64,000 bases of DNA, from NCBI RefSeq assembly GCF_009498275.1, contig NZ_CP045643.1, positions 8,742,001 to 8,806,000 on the forward strand. Reading direction: 5' to 3'. Origin of the DNA: Streptomyces fagopyri (GTDB lineage: Bacteria > Actinomycetota > Actinomycetes > Streptomycetales > Streptomycetaceae). This document shows, in pieces, positions 17,220-26,533 of this stretch (its first letter is position 1; each line of letters starts with the position of its first letter). Below the pieces are notes generated by a model. It did no database searches. It saw nothing but the letters and a program-made list of their open reading frames with translations, and was not told where the DNA came from. Made by a program: the position numbers and the translations under genes.

Positions 17220-18920
17220 ATGGACCCCTGGTGGAAAAGTGCTGTCGTTTACCAGATTTACCCCCGTAGCTTCGCGGATTCCAACGGAGATGGCATAGGT
17301 GATCTTCGCGGAATCATCAAGCACCTGGACTACCTGGCCGGACTCGGCGTTGATGTCATCTGGCTGTCTCCCATATACCCCTCTCCGCAGGACGACAACG
17401 GCTACGACATTAGCGACTACCAGAACATCGATCCGCTCTTCGGTGACCTCGACGACTTCGACGAACTGCTCGCCGGCATTCATCGACGCGGCATGAAACT
17501 GATCATGGATCTGGTGGTGAACCACAGTTCCGACGAGCACTCATGGTTCCTCGGCAGCCGCAGTGACAGAGCCCACCCGAAGCGAGACTGGTACTGGTGG
17601 CGACCGGCCCGCGAAGGCATGGCACCCGGCACACCGGGTGCCGAACCCACCAACTGGACGGCCGCGTTTGGCGGATCGGCGTGGGAGTTCGACGAGGAGA
17701 CCGGCGAGTACTACCTGCACCTGTTCTCCCGCAAGCAACCGGACCTGAACTGGGAGAACGCGGAGGTCCGTCATGCGATCTACGCGATGATGCGGTGGTG
17801 GCTGGACCGCGGCGTGGACGGTTTCAGGATGGACGTGATCAACCTGATTTCCAAGGACACAACACTGCCGGAGGGCCGGGTGTCGAGCACTACCGTCTTT
17901 CCGGACAACTCAGCGGGTTACGTCAATGGTCCGCGCGTCCACGAGTTCCTACAGGAGATGCATGAGCGGGTCTTCGCCGGCCGCGACGCGCTACTGACTG
18001 TCGGCGAGATGCCGGGCGTGACCATTGAGGAGGCCATTCGCTTCACCGACCCGCGACGACGGGAGGTCGACATGGTTTTCCAGTTCGATCATGTCTGGAC
18101 CGACCGGGGGGACGACCCGTGGCAGCTCCTCCCGTTCCGGCTTACCAACCTCAAGGCGATACTCGGACGCTGGCAGGCAGGTCTCGCGGAAGGCGGCTGG
18201 AACAGCCTCTACTGGAACAATCACGACCAACCCCGAGCAGTCTCACGTTACGGCGATGACAGCCCTGACTATCGGGTCGCCTCGGCCAAGATGCTCGGGA
18301 CTGTTCTCCATCTGCACCGCGGCACACCGTATGTGTACCAGGGCGAAGAGCTCGGTATGACCAACTACCCCTTCACGACCATTGCTGATTTTCGTGACAT
18401 CGAGTCTCTCGGGCAATACGCCGAAGCGATCGAAAAGGAAGGCCGCACGCCCGAAGAGGTACTGACCGTGCTTCGCGCCCGGAGTCGTGACAACGCGCGA
18501 ACGCCGATGCAGTGGAACTCCTCGGCGCAGGCAGGCTTCACTACTGGGGAACCATGGCTGCCCGCAAACCCCAATCACGTCCGCATCAATGCTGCTGCCC
18601 AGCAGGACGACCCGGATTCGGTCTACCACTACTACCGTCGACTTATCGAGCTCCGGCACACCGAACCGGCCGTAGTACATGGAGACTTCACGATGCTGCT
18701 CCCGCACGACGAGCGGATTTATGCCTTCAGCCGCCGCCTCGGTACCACCGAACTCCTGATCATCGGCAACTTCACGGACCGGACCGTCCGAGCAGACATT
18801 GGCGACGCTGCCGCCTGGTCGTCGGCCGAACTGCTGTTGACCAACCTCCCGACGCTACCGGCCGACCTCACCATGGCGCCCTGGCAGGCGGCGATCTATC
18901 GCCGCACCCTGACCCGCTGA
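17220..18920 (+). CDS. GH13 alpha-glucosidase (oligo-1,6-glucosidase / exo-alpha-glucosidase type)
   Basis: The 566-residue cytoplasmic enzyme starts WWKSAVVYQIYPRSFADSNGDGIGDL, the classical opening of GH13 alpha-glucosidases. Catalytic residues are visible: nucleophile D205 in GFRMDVIN, acid/base E263 in TVGEMPG, and the transition-state Asp D336 in NNHDQPR. Domain B lies between ~105 and 180. There is no signal peptide, so it acts on imported oligosaccharides. GGAGGA at 17208-17213 sets ATG 17220. A 13-bp palindrome, CCAATGCTATTGG (17197-17209), overlaps the ribosome-site region. A terminator separates it from the operon upstream, so it probably has its own promoter. Confidence 0.92.
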   Translation: MDPWWKSAVVYQIYPRSFADSNGDGIGDLRGIIKHLDYLAGLGVDVIWLSPIYPSPQDDNGYDISDYQNIDPLFGDLDDFDELLAGIHRRGMKLIMDLVVNHSSDEHSWFLGSRSDRAHPKRDWYWWRPAREGMAPGTPGAEPTNWTAAFGGSAWEFDEETGEYYLHLFSRKQPDLNWENAEVRHAIYAMMRWWLDRGVDGFRMDVINLISKDTTLPEGRVSSTTVFPDNSAGYVNGPRVHEFLQEMHERVFAGRDALLTVGEMPGVTIEEAIRFTDPRRREVDMVFQFDHVWTDRGDDPWQLLPFRLTNLKAILGRWQAGLAEGGWNSLYWNNHDQPRAVSRYGDDSPDYRVASAKMLGTVLHLHRGTPYVYQGEELGMTNYPFTTIADFRDIESLGQYAEAIEKEGRTPEEVLTVLRARSRDNARTPMQWNSSAQAGFTTGEPWLPANPNHVRINAAAQQDDPDSVYHYYRRLIELRHTEPAVVHGDFTMLLPHDERIYAFSRRLGTTELLIIGNFTDRTVRADIGDAAAWSSAELLLTNLPTLPADLTMAPWQAAIYRRTLTR

Positions 18921-18947
18921 GCAACAAGCACAGGACTTGATCGGCGG

Positions 18948-19283
18948 ATTGGCGTCGGCGGGCGAAGGCCGGTGCGCCCGTGCGTTCAGCCGGTGTGCCG
19001 TTGCCGGACGTACCGACGAGACCGGTCCACTGCGCCACCGCGATCGCCTCAGCTCGCGGCCAGGTCCCTCCACCCAGATTCGCACTCCGTACGTCCAGGT
19101 CGTCGCGGCTGACGCGGGCCGCGGGGCCGGCGGCCTGTTTGGGTTTGACGTCCAGGATCTCTCGGTTGACCGAGAGGTAGGAGGCGGCGACGACCGCGCT
19201 GAACAGTTCGTCGGAGTGGTCAAGGGCCGGGCGTGGACGAGCTGGTGCATGAGCGCCGCTGCCCGGTGGTGGGACTCGGTTTA
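18948..19283 (-). other. unassigned protein-like remnant beside IS630
   Basis: The minus strand carries a protein-like frame (HSDELFSAVVAASYLSVNREILDVKPKQ...) that ends at the IS630 boundary and does not continue on the other side of the element. I do not recognise it. It is probably an old gene fragment. Confidence 0.3.
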
Positions 19284-20498
19284 CTGCTGGATTCCTCAAA
19301 CTCTGTACACATATCGGCGTCGTAGTCGTCGGGTCGGGGGTGCCGGTCTGCCCCAGATCCATGGCTTTGCGCGGGAGTTGAGTTGGTTGGTCGCGAGGGT
19401 GGTGGCGTATGTGATGTCGTCGGGGTCGGCGAAGGATCGGCCGGCGAGGGCGGCCTTTCGGAAGATGCGCCACCAGCCTTCTTGGAGGCCCCGCCAGCAG
19501 GCTCCGACGGGGATGAACGCGTGGTGGATGCGGGGGTGGTCCTCGAGCCAGGTCCGGGTGGACAGGCTGTTGTGGGAGGACAGGTTGTCGGTGACGATCC
19601 AGATCTGGCCGGTCGGGTTGGCGTCCTCGACCTGTTGCAGGAACTGCTGGTAGAAGACGCTGTTGCGGGAGGACGCGGTCATGGTGAGGGCCTGGCCGTC
19701 GGCCGGCCGCAGGCCGCCGTAGACCCAGGTCTTCTTCGGTCCGCGGCTGTAGTCGAGCTCCGCTTTGATCCGGTGCCCGTCGGGTGACCAGGTGGGTGCG
19801 GGCGGGAACGTTCGCGGGATCGCCGGCCCCAGTTCGTCGGCGCAGATCACCGTCACGTCGTCGGGCGGGCGGGTGTAGAGGCCGATGATCCTTGTCCTTT
19901 TGGGACGAAGTCCGGGTCCTTCGACCGCATCCACGACCGGGTGCGACGCCACCGCACCCCCTCGGCGAGCAGGATGCGCCGCACCTGCGAGCGGCCCACC
20001 TCAATCCCTTCGGCCTGTGCTGCCGCGGCCAGAGAGTCCAGCGTCCACTCAGCGGGTCCCGACTCGTCGAAGGCCCACAGTTCCCCGACGGGCTCCCATC
20101 GCAGCCGCCCCGGCGGGGCGGTCTTGACCAGCGAGATGACCCGGGACCGTTCCTGCTCGGTGATCCGCCGCTTGCGGCCCTGCCCACCCAGATCCTCCAG
20201 CCCCTGCAAGCTGGCGCTGTTGAAGCGGTGCAGCCGGCAGCGAACTGTCTTCTGGCTGCAGCCCAGCTCCACAGCGATCGCCGGAACCCGCAGCCCCGAC
20301 CAACTCAACTCGATCATCCGGGCTCGCATCACCACATACCGCGGCGCCTTCCGTGCCCGCGTCAGCCGGCGGACGACAGCCCGCCCATCCTCGTCCCGTT
20401 CCGGCCGTGCCCATAAAACCATCGCCCAGCACCCGCCCCGAGCACCCGCAACTACCCCGCCACCACGACATATACCCAGCCAAAGAGGAATCCAGCAC
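19284..20498 (-). mobile_element. complete IS630-family insertion sequence
   Basis: The element is 1215 bp, bounded by near-perfect terminal inverted repeats: CTGCTGGATTCCTC at the left end, and the right end reads GTGCTGGATTCCTC on the complementary strand. Both ends are flanked by TA (19282-19283 and 20499-20500), the target duplication expected of IS630/Tc1-type elements. It encodes one transposase in two overlapping frames. The right flank is an IS1380 transposase fragment. Confidence 0.85.
19296..20422 (-). CDS. IS630-family transposase, probably made by -1 ribosomal frameshifting
   Basis: The first frame (20422 downward) holds the helix-turn-helix region (PAIAVELGCSQKTVRCRLHRF) and runs to a stop at 19853. 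The second frame, offset by -1, holds the DDE domain: VICADELGP, IWIVTDNLSSHNS and GWWRIFRKA carry the three acidic residues. The overlap contains C CCA AAA (minus strand of 19898-19904), a canonical -1 slippery heptamer, exactly where the frames would join to give a continuous FVPKRTRIIGLY. A functional fusion protein is therefore likely rather than a damaged gene. Confidence 0.8.
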
Positions 20499-20500
20499 TA

Positions 20501-20829
20501 CGGTCCGACGGCGGCGAGGGTGTCGATGAGCCGGGAGACCGTGGGGTCTGATGCCACCGGGCCGAACACGCCGGGCTCGGCCCGGTGGCATGGCGACATC
20601 GGCGAGGCAGTCCCCGCCCAGCGCGACCGCCAGGGCACATCCAGCAGAATCTTGCCCGGGTCGTGCACCGCCCGAGCTTGCGCCACGGCGCCAACGCCGT
20701 CGATATCGTTGTGTCCAGACCGGACTTGCGGACCGTCTCGACCAGCAGCACCGCCCCGGCCTGCGAGACCGTCCCGTTGCCGCCGCCCTCGACGCGGACA
20801 CGCGGGTACAACCCGATACGCCTGCTCAC
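20501..20829 (-). pseudogene. IS1380-family transposase N-terminal fragment
   Basis: The start IGLYPRVRVEGGGNGTVSQAGAVLLVETVRKSGLD is typical of IS1380 transposases. The similarity then moves through two other frames (VHDPGKILLDV, ALAVALGGDCLADVAM, EPGVFGPVASDPTVSRLIDTLA), so at least two frameshifts are present. The fragment ends at the IS630 insertion and no continuation was found beyond it. Clearly dead. Confidence 0.75.
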
Positions 20830-20932
20830 CTGCAGAGTGCTTCTTTCCGTGCAGCCAACAGGACTCTAGACAACTCCCATCGTTGCAAGTCAGGAGCACT
20901 CTCCGCGTAGAGACGGGACTTGGCGGCGGTGC

Positions 20933-21613
20933 TCAGAACGCCCCGGGTATCACGAGCCCCGACTCGTACGCCACTATCACCAGCTGCGCCCGGTCACGTG
21001 CCCCCAACTTGCCCATGATCCGGCTGACATGGGTCTTCGCGGTGAGCGGGCTGAGCCCCAGGGCTTCGGCGATCTCGGTGTTGTTGAACCCGCGCGCGAC
21101 CAGGGTGAGGACCTGCCGCTCCCGCTCGGACAGCCCGTCCGGACCGCCCACCGCTGACACCAACGTGTCGGGTGCGCGCAGGAAACGGGCGATGAGCCGC
21201 GAGGTGGGTCCTGGCGAGAGCAGGGAGTCCCCGGCGGCCACGGTCCGGATGGCGTCGAGGAGTTCAGCCGGCCGGATGTCTTTCACCAGGAAGCCGGATG
21301 CCCCGGCCCGCAGCGCATCGACGATGTGCTCGTCGGTGTCGTATGTCGTCAGGACGAGTACCTTCACGCCCGCCAAGTCCTCGTCGGCGGCGATGAGCCG
21401 GGTCGCCTCGATGCCGTCCAGGTCGGGCATGCGGATGTCCATCACGACGAGGTCGGCCCTCGCGGAACGGGCGAGGTCCACGGCCTGCCGCCCGGTGCCC
21501 GCCTCGGCGACGACCTCCATGTCCCCGGCGGACGCGACAAGCATCGCGAACGAGGCCCGTACGAGGGTCTGGTCGTCGGCGAGCAGTACGCGGATCGGCA
21601 TCGGGGCCGTCAC
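20933..21613 (-). CDS. NarL/FixJ-family response regulator
   Basis: This 226-residue protein has an N-terminal receiver domain (IRVLLADDQTLVRASF, phospho-acceptor D59 in VVMDIRMPDLDG, KVLVLTTYDTDE, and Lys in GFLVKDIRP). A C-terminal LuxR-type helix-turn-helix follows (LSERERQVLTLVARGFNNTEIAEALGLSPLTAKTHVSRIMGKLGARDRAQ). GTG 21613 overlaps the stop of the histidine kinase (GTGA), so the pair is co-translated. The partner kinase and the MMPL transporter just upstream suggest it controls expression of that exporter. Confidence 0.95.
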   Translation of the reverse strand: MTAPMPIRVLLADDQTLVRASFAMLVASAGDMEVVAEAGTGRQAVDLARSARADLVVMDIRMPDLDGIEATRLIAADEDLAGVKVLVLTTYDTDEHIVDALRAGASGFLVKDIRPAELLDAIRTVAAGDSLLSPGPTSRLIARFLRAPDTLVSAVGGPDGLSERERQVLTLVARGFNNTEIAEALGLSPLTAKTHVSRIMGKLGARDRAQLVIVAYESGLVIPGAF

Positions 21614-23028
21614 GAGGGTTCCTCCCGGGGCAGCGGCAGCTCGGCGGTCACTTGGAAGCCCACGGTGGGACCCGGTCCGGCGTCCAGTGTGCCGCCCACG
21701 CTACGGGCCCGCTCACGCATCCCGACGAGCCCGAACCCCGGCGTGCCGCCGACGGCTCCCTGTTCGTGCCCCACCCCGTTTCGCACCGCGCTACTCACCC
21801 CGTGGCCCGTCCCCTGCCCCGCCCCATCGTCGGCGACGGTCACCCGCAGGGTCCCCTCCGCCGCCCGCAGTCCCACCTGGACGGTCAGGTCGTCGCGGCC
21901 CCCGTGGCGCACGGCGTTGGTGAGCGCCTCCTGCACGATCCGGTAGGCGGCGGCGCCCACCGAGGGCGGTACGCCGTCGGCGTGGACGGACAGTTCGACC
22001 TTGGCCCCGGCCACCCTGGCCGCCTCCGCGAGCGCGCCCAGCCCGTCGAGCCCGGGCAGCGGCCCGCGCCCGTCGGGAGAGCCGAGCCCGGAACCGGAAC
22101 TCGATCCGGAGCCGGGTTCGGCCACCCACTCCCGTTCCCCTCCGACATTCACGCTCACCTCGTTCGCCCGCAGCACCTCCAGCGTCGTACGCAACTCGCC
22201 CCGGGCGGTCCGGCAAGTCTCCGCGATGTCGTCAAGCGCCTGGGCGACCGCCTTGCGGTCGAGCCGGTCCGGATCCGCGGTGAGGACGTGGGCCGCCACG
22301 GACGTCCGCACACCGATCAGGGTGATGCTGTGCGCGAGCAGGTCGTGCAGGTCGCGGGCAATCCGCAGCCGCTCCTCGACGACCCGGCGCCGCGCCTCCT
22401 CCTCGCGGGTCTGTTCGGCCCGCTCGGCCCGCTCGACGATGGAGGCGACGTACTGGCGGTAGAAACGGGCGTCGACGCCGAAGAACAGGACCGCGATGAC
22501 CCAGCCGGAGATCCGCAGGAGCTCCAGTGCCCCGTCAGGGTTGGTGAAGCTGTTGATTATCAGCGTCGGGCCGAGAACGACGACAGCGGTGAGCAGCGAG
22601 CGGCGTACCGTGCCGGTCGCCGCGACCGTATAGAGCGTCAGGAGCGTCGCGGGGATCGGTACGGCGTGGTTGTAGTCGAGGACGTGGTACGGGGTGACGC
22701 AGGCCGCCACCGCGAGCAACACGAGCAGCGGACGGCTGCGCCGCCACACGAGCGGCACATGGGCGCCGGCCAGCAGGGCCCAGCCGGGCGGACCGATCGG
22801 GAGTCCGTCGTCGATGAGCAACGCGAAGATGACGGCCAGCACGGCGACACCCACGGCGAGGAACGCGTCGTTGCGGGTGCGGTGCGGCGCGGTGAGCGGG
22901 TCCCGGTTGACGACCGCCATGACGCGCTCGATCCGGCGGGGCCGCGCGTCACCCCGTACGACGGTGGTTCTCAGGTCCCCTGCGGCTGAGGTCGCTCCCC
23001 GATCTTGCACGACTCCATCTTCCGTCAT
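21610..23028 (-). CDS. sensor histidine kinase (HisKA_3 / NarX-DegS type)
   Basis: The 472-residue membrane kinase has several membrane helices between ~55 and 190. The dimerisation/phosphoacceptor helix is LRIARDLHDLLAHSITLIGV (His228). A Gly/Ser-rich insert is followed by an HATPase_c domain (AAYRIVQEALTNAVRHG, VADDGAG, GFGLVGMRERA). It would phosphorylate the adjacent NarL-type regulator in response to a membrane or envelope signal. ATG 23028 lies 62 bp behind the MMPL stop, which makes a three-gene operon. The much longer open frame over this region is a GC-rich artefact. Confidence 0.92.
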   Translation of the reverse strand: MTEDGVVQDRGATSAAGDLRTTVVRGDARPRRIERVMAVVNRDPLTAPHRTRNDAFLAVGVAVLAVIFALLIDDGLPIGPPGWALLAGAHVPLVWRRSRPLLVLLAVAACVTPYHVLDYNHAVPIPATLLTLYTVAATGTVRRSLLTAVVVLGPTLIINSFTNPDGALELLRISGWVIAVLFFGVDARFYRQYVASIVERAERAEQTREEEARRRVVEERLRIARDLHDLLAHSITLIGVRTSVAAHVLTADPDRLDRKAVAQALDDIAETCRTARGELRTTLEVLRANEVSVNVGGEREWVAEPGSGSSSGSGLGSPDGRGPLPGLDGLGALAEAARVAGAKVELSVHADGVPPSVGAAAYRIVQEALTNAVRHGGRDDLTVQVGLRAAEGTLRVTVADDGAGQGTGHGVSSAVRNGVGHEQGAVGGTPGFGLVGMRERARSVGGTLDAGPGPTVGFQVTAELPLPREEPS

Positions 23029-23090
23029 GGGGGCGCCCCTCCGGCACAAGGCAGGAGAGGCGCCCGGTCGGCTGTGGTGAGCCCGGCAGG

Positions 23091-25205
23091 TCAGGGCGCG
23101 CCGATCTGTTCCGGCTGCCGCGGCGGCTCGGTCGGTTCGGACGGCCCGGCGCCGGGCGCAGGTTCGCGGGAGAGGCCGCCCGGCCACCACATCTTCCGGC
23201 GCAGGGCGACGCTGGCACTGGTCACCAGGTACGTCCGTACGAGGAAGGTGTCGAGGAGTACGCCGACGGCGATCACGAAGCCGAGTTCGACGAGTTGCAC
23301 AAGCCCCATGTTCATCAGTACGGCGAAGGTCGCAGCGAGGACCAGGCCGGCCGATGCGATGACGGCGCCTGTGCTCCGCAGGGCGGTGAGCGCGGCGGCG
23401 GCCGGTTCCGCGCCGGCCAGGGACTCCTCCCGCATCCGGTGCATGAGGAAGATGCCGTAGTCGACGCCAAGGGCGACGAGGAACACGAAGGACAGCAGGC
23501 CGAGCCCCGGATCGGTTCCCTTGATACCGAGGACCGGCCCGAGGACCAGCCCGGCGATCCCTAGGGCCGCGCCCCAGACCGCGACCACGGCGGCCACCAG
23601 GATGAGCGGCGCGACGAGACTGCGCAGCAGGACGAACAGGATGAGCAGCACCGAGACGAGGACCAGGGGTACGACGATCTTCGTGTCCCGGCTGTTGGTG
23701 TCCTCCAGGTCGATCTGCTCGGCGCTGTCCCCGCCGACGTACGAGCCCTTCAGTTCGCTGCGCAGGGACTTGATGGTGGCGGTCTCTCCCGCCGACTGGG
23801 GTGTGTCCTTCGCGATGACGGAGATCTCGGCCCAGCCGTCTCCGGTACGGCTCTTCTCGGCGCTCTCGACTCCCCGGGTGGCCCGGATCGCCGCGAGGGT
23901 CCGGTCGACGCGATCCGCCGGGGTGATCACGTCGATGGGCTGGGTGCCGCGCTCGGGGTAAGCCCGGGCGAGGGTCTCCATGGCGGTGACGGCCTCCGGC
24001 TTGGTGACGAAGGAGTCCTCCTGCTTGACCGGTCCCGGCAGGTTGAACGTGCCTAGGGCGAGTGCGCCGAGCAGGACGGCTCCGGTCGCGAGCACGGTCA
24101 GCGGCCTGCGTCCGGCGGAGTCGCCCATCGCGGCGAAGACGCTCCGCCGCTGTTTGGGTTCGCTGCCGTAGGCCGGTACGAGCGGCCAGAAGACCCGCCG
24201 TCCGAGCAGTACGAGGACGGCGGGGAGCAGTGTCAGCATCGCGATCAACGCGCACAGCACACCGACCGTGCCGAGCGGGCCCATGCCGCGGCTGCTGTTG
24301 AGATCGGCGGCGAGCAGACACAGCAGGCCGGCGGCGACGGTGCCGGAGGAGGCAAGCACGGCGGGCCCGCAGCCGCGCAGGGCGGCGACCATGGCCTCGT
24401 ACGGGCGCTCGATGCGCCGCAGTTCCTCCCGGTAGCGGGAGACGAGGAGCAGTGCGTAGTCGGTGCCCGCGCCGAACACGAGGATCGTCATCACGGCGGA
24501 GCTCTGGCCCGTGACGGTGGTACCGAAGGCCTGGTTGAGCCCGTAGGCGACGCCCATCGACATGAGGTCGGCGATGCCGGCGACTACGAGCGGCACGAGC
24601 CACAGCACCGGACTGCGGTAGATCAGGATCAGCAGGAGGGCGACGACGGCGACGGTGGTGTAGAGCAGCGGCCCGCCGAGTGAGTCGTAGACCTTCCCGG
24701 CGTCGGTGCCGAGCGCTGCGGTGCCGCCCACCTCGACGCTCAGCCCGTCCTGGCCGCGGGCGATGCCCCGGACGTCCTCGACGAGCGCGTCCCGCAGCTT
24801 CTCATCGCGCCCGGGCTCGTTGCTGACGACGGGGTACATGAGGGTCGTACCGTCGTTGGACGGAATCCCCCTGGGCGCCCCGCCGACCAGCTCATGCGCT
24901 GCGGCGATCTCCTTGACCTGCCCGGCCGCCACCCGCCGGTCGTCTGCGCTCAGTCCGCCGCCCCGGTGATACACGATCACCATCTCGGTGCTCTGGCCCC
25001 CGGGCAGCGCGTCCTGTATCCGGGCCACTTGGGTCGAGTCGGCGCTGGAGGGCAGGTAGTCGGTGGCCCGGTCGTGCTGCACGTCGGTGAGCTTCGCCGC
25101 GAACGGGCCGACCAGCGCGAGCACGGCCACCCATAGCCCGAGCAGCGCCCAGGGCACGGCCCGCCTGCGTCCCACGCCCTTCGTGGTTGTCTTCCCGACC
25201 GTCAT
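23091..25205 (-). CDS. MMPL-family (RND) transporter
   Basis: This 704-residue protein has two repeats, each with one helix, a large extracytoplasmic loop and five helices. First-half motifs include DYLPSSADSTQV, QSSAVMTILVFGAGTDYALLLVSRYREEL and RGMGPLGTVGVLCA. The second repeat has FLVALGVDYGIFLMHRMREE, with the Asp-Tyr proton-relay pair of the family (GTDYA and GVDYG). MMPL proteins export lipids, siderophores or toxic compounds using the proton gradient. It is first in an operon with the two-component system. Confidence 0.93.
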   Translation of the reverse strand: MTVGKTTTKGVGRRRAVPWALLGLWVAVLALVGPFAAKLTDVQHDRATDYLPSSADSTQVARIQDALPGGQSTEMVIVYHRGGGLSADDRRVAAGQVKEIAAAHELVGGAPRGIPSNDGTTLMYPVVSNEPGRDEKLRDALVEDVRGIARGQDGLSVEVGGTAALGTDAGKVYDSLGGPLLYTTVAVVALLLILIYRSPVLWLVPLVVAGIADLMSMGVAYGLNQAFGTTVTGQSSAVMTILVFGAGTDYALLLVSRYREELRRIERPYEAMVAALRGCGPAVLASSGTVAAGLLCLLAADLNSSRGMGPLGTVGVLCALIAMLTLLPAVLVLLGRRVFWPLVPAYGSEPKQRRSVFAAMGDSAGRRPLTVLATGAVLLGALALGTFNLPGPVKQEDSFVTKPEAVTAMETLARAYPERGTQPIDVITPADRVDRTLAAIRATRGVESAEKSRTGDGWAEISVIAKDTPQSAGETATIKSLRSELKGSYVGGDSAEQIDLEDTNSRDTKIVVPLVLVSVLLILFVLLRSLVAPLILVAAVVAVWGAALGIAGLVLGPVLGIKGTDPGLGLLSFVFLVALGVDYGIFLMHRMREESLAGAEPAAAALTALRSTGAVIASAGLVLAATFAVLMNMGLVQLVELGFVIAVGVLLDTFLVRTYLVTSASVALRRKMWWPGGLSREPAPGAGPSEPTEPPRQPEQIGAP

Positions 25206-25330
25206 GAGTAGATCTCCCTCGCGCTACGACGACTACCGTTTCAGCTGTCAGCCTTCCGGCACGGGGAGGGGTTTACGTCGGACGGGAGGGGGAGCCTGCG
25301 GGTACTGCCTGGGGTGGCGGGGGGTGCGGA

Positions 25331-25348
25331 TTACTCCCCCGGGAGTAA
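25331..25348. promoter_or_regulatory. palindrome upstream of the MMPL operon
   Basis: TTACTCCCCCGGGAGTAA has perfect 8-bp arms around a 2-bp centre. It lies 126 bp upstream of the MMPL start and only 18 bp before the first CRISPR repeat. It could be a regulator-binding site for the MMPL operon. No protein can be assigned from sequence. Confidence 0.4.
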
Positions 25349-25366
25349 CGGGAGCCGCGGGTGCGT

Positions 25367-25576
25367 GGGACCATCCCCGCATGCGCGGGGAGCAGTCGAA
25401 GTTCTCGGTCGTGTTGAAGAAGTCCGGAGGACCATCCCCATACGTGCGAGGAGCAGGACCTGTACGTCCGCGACGAGGTCATCCGCCAGGGACCATCCCC
25501 ACGTGCGCGGGGAGCCGGACCTCGCGTGGTTCGGCATCGACGGCGTCATGGGACCATCCCCGCGCGCGGGGAGCAG
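25367..25576. CRISPR. four-repeat type I-E-like CRISPR array without cas genes
   Basis: Repeats lie at 25367-25395, 25428-25456, 25489-25517 and 25550-25576, separated by three unique spacers of exactly 32 bp. The 29-bp repeat begins GGGACCATCCCCG and ends CGGGGAGCAG with an internal hairpin, the pattern of Streptomyces type I-E arrays. Repeat 2 has several changes (a start of AGG, GAGGAGCAG at the end), repeat 3 ends GCCG, and repeat 4 has lost 2 bp, so repeats are drifting. No cas genes, nor a clear leader, lie nearby. Confidence 0.9.
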
Positions 25577-25852
25577 TTCAGAGCACCGCTCTCCTAGAGC
25601 GGGTGTCGGCCAGCGAGGCCGGTGGCGGTACAGCAGCGAAGTACAGCAACCACAGCAACCGACTACGCCCGGCGGTGCCCATCAGTACCCTTCCGGCAGC
25701 CTGTATGACCGCTGATGACCGATCTCTGTAGAGCTACGGATCAGAAGGTGCCCGTGCCCGATCGTGCGGGGACCTCGGGGAATCACGGCGCCGAGCGGGC
25801 AACACTCAACGCGACGGCCCCCGACCCTTTTCACCTGTGCACAATTTGCAGT

Positions 25853-26275
25853 GTGACCGACATCGTTGAAGCTGCCTGGCGCAAAATCCTGGCAACCGCC
25901 GGGGAGCACACCCGGCCGGAGGGTTTGCCGCTCCTGGGGCCGTTCACCAAGATGGTGCAGGTGGCCTACGCCGAGCCGCAGCTTCGTCAGCTCTGCCCGT
26001 GGGCGGGTATGTGGGAGCTGCACTTCAGCAGGTGCACGGGGTTCCGTCCCACCTGGGACATCCCCTACATCGGCACTCTGACGGACGGCCGGTACTACGT
26101 CGAGGGACCGCATCGCAACAGCCCGCGGATCGCCGAAACGGACAGCGCGCAGGCCGCCGTAGCCATGGTCATCGAGCGACTACCACCAGGCTGCGGTCCG
26201 GCCTTTGCGGGAACCGCCGAGGAGCTGGCGGCTTACGAGAGGAAGGCGGACCCGAGTAGGAGCAAGAGTCGATGA
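25853..26275 (+). CDS. DUF6193-like hypothetical protein
   Basis: From GTG 25853 a 140-residue protein reads VTDIVEAAWRKILATAGE, then AYAEPQLRQLCPWAGMWELHFSRCTG, GRYYVEGP and AVAMVIERLPPGCGPAFAGTAEEL. This order of motifs resembles the Streptomyces DUF6193 family often linked to natural-product loci. No ribosome site is obvious in front of GTG 25853, and the frame is open back to 25715, so the start is uncertain. The function is unknown. Confidence 0.55.
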   Translation: MTDIVEAAWRKILATAGEHTRPEGLPLLGPFTKMVQVAYAEPQLRQLCPWAGMWELHFSRCTGFRPTWDIPYIGTLTDGRYYVEGPHRNSPRIAETDSAQAAVAMVIERLPPGCGPAFAGTAEELAAYERKADPSRSKSR

Positions 26276-26533
26276 GTGCTCCGTGAGGCCGTCTCTGGGC
26301 CGCTCCGACAGCAGCAGGTCGCAAAAGCCCGGAGATCACGCAGTTGCCAAGGTCGTCGCTCGGGGCTGACACCAACGCCTGACACCAACAGTGGCGAACG
26401 GCAGCGGTCCGCCAAGGATGGCAGCGGACAGCGGGTCGAGGTACGCAGCGGGTTGACCTCAGCCGCAGATCCTGCATGATCGACCTGATAAAGATGAGGC
26501 CACATGGTCAAACTTTGGCCGGGGCGCGTTCGG

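Noticed and set aside
20501..20829. possibility that IS630 split a working IS1380 gene
   Set aside because: The IS1380 fragment already has two frameshifts, and its other half is not present across the insertion.
21610..24603. 997-codon open frame on the minus strand
   Set aside because: Only its last 472 codons are the histidine kinase. The rest lies in another frame of the MMPL gene and is Arg/Pro-rich low-complexity sequence from GC bias.
25273..25731. open frames across the CRISPR array
   Set aside because: Their repeated peptides (for example HARGAV) simply translate the repeats.
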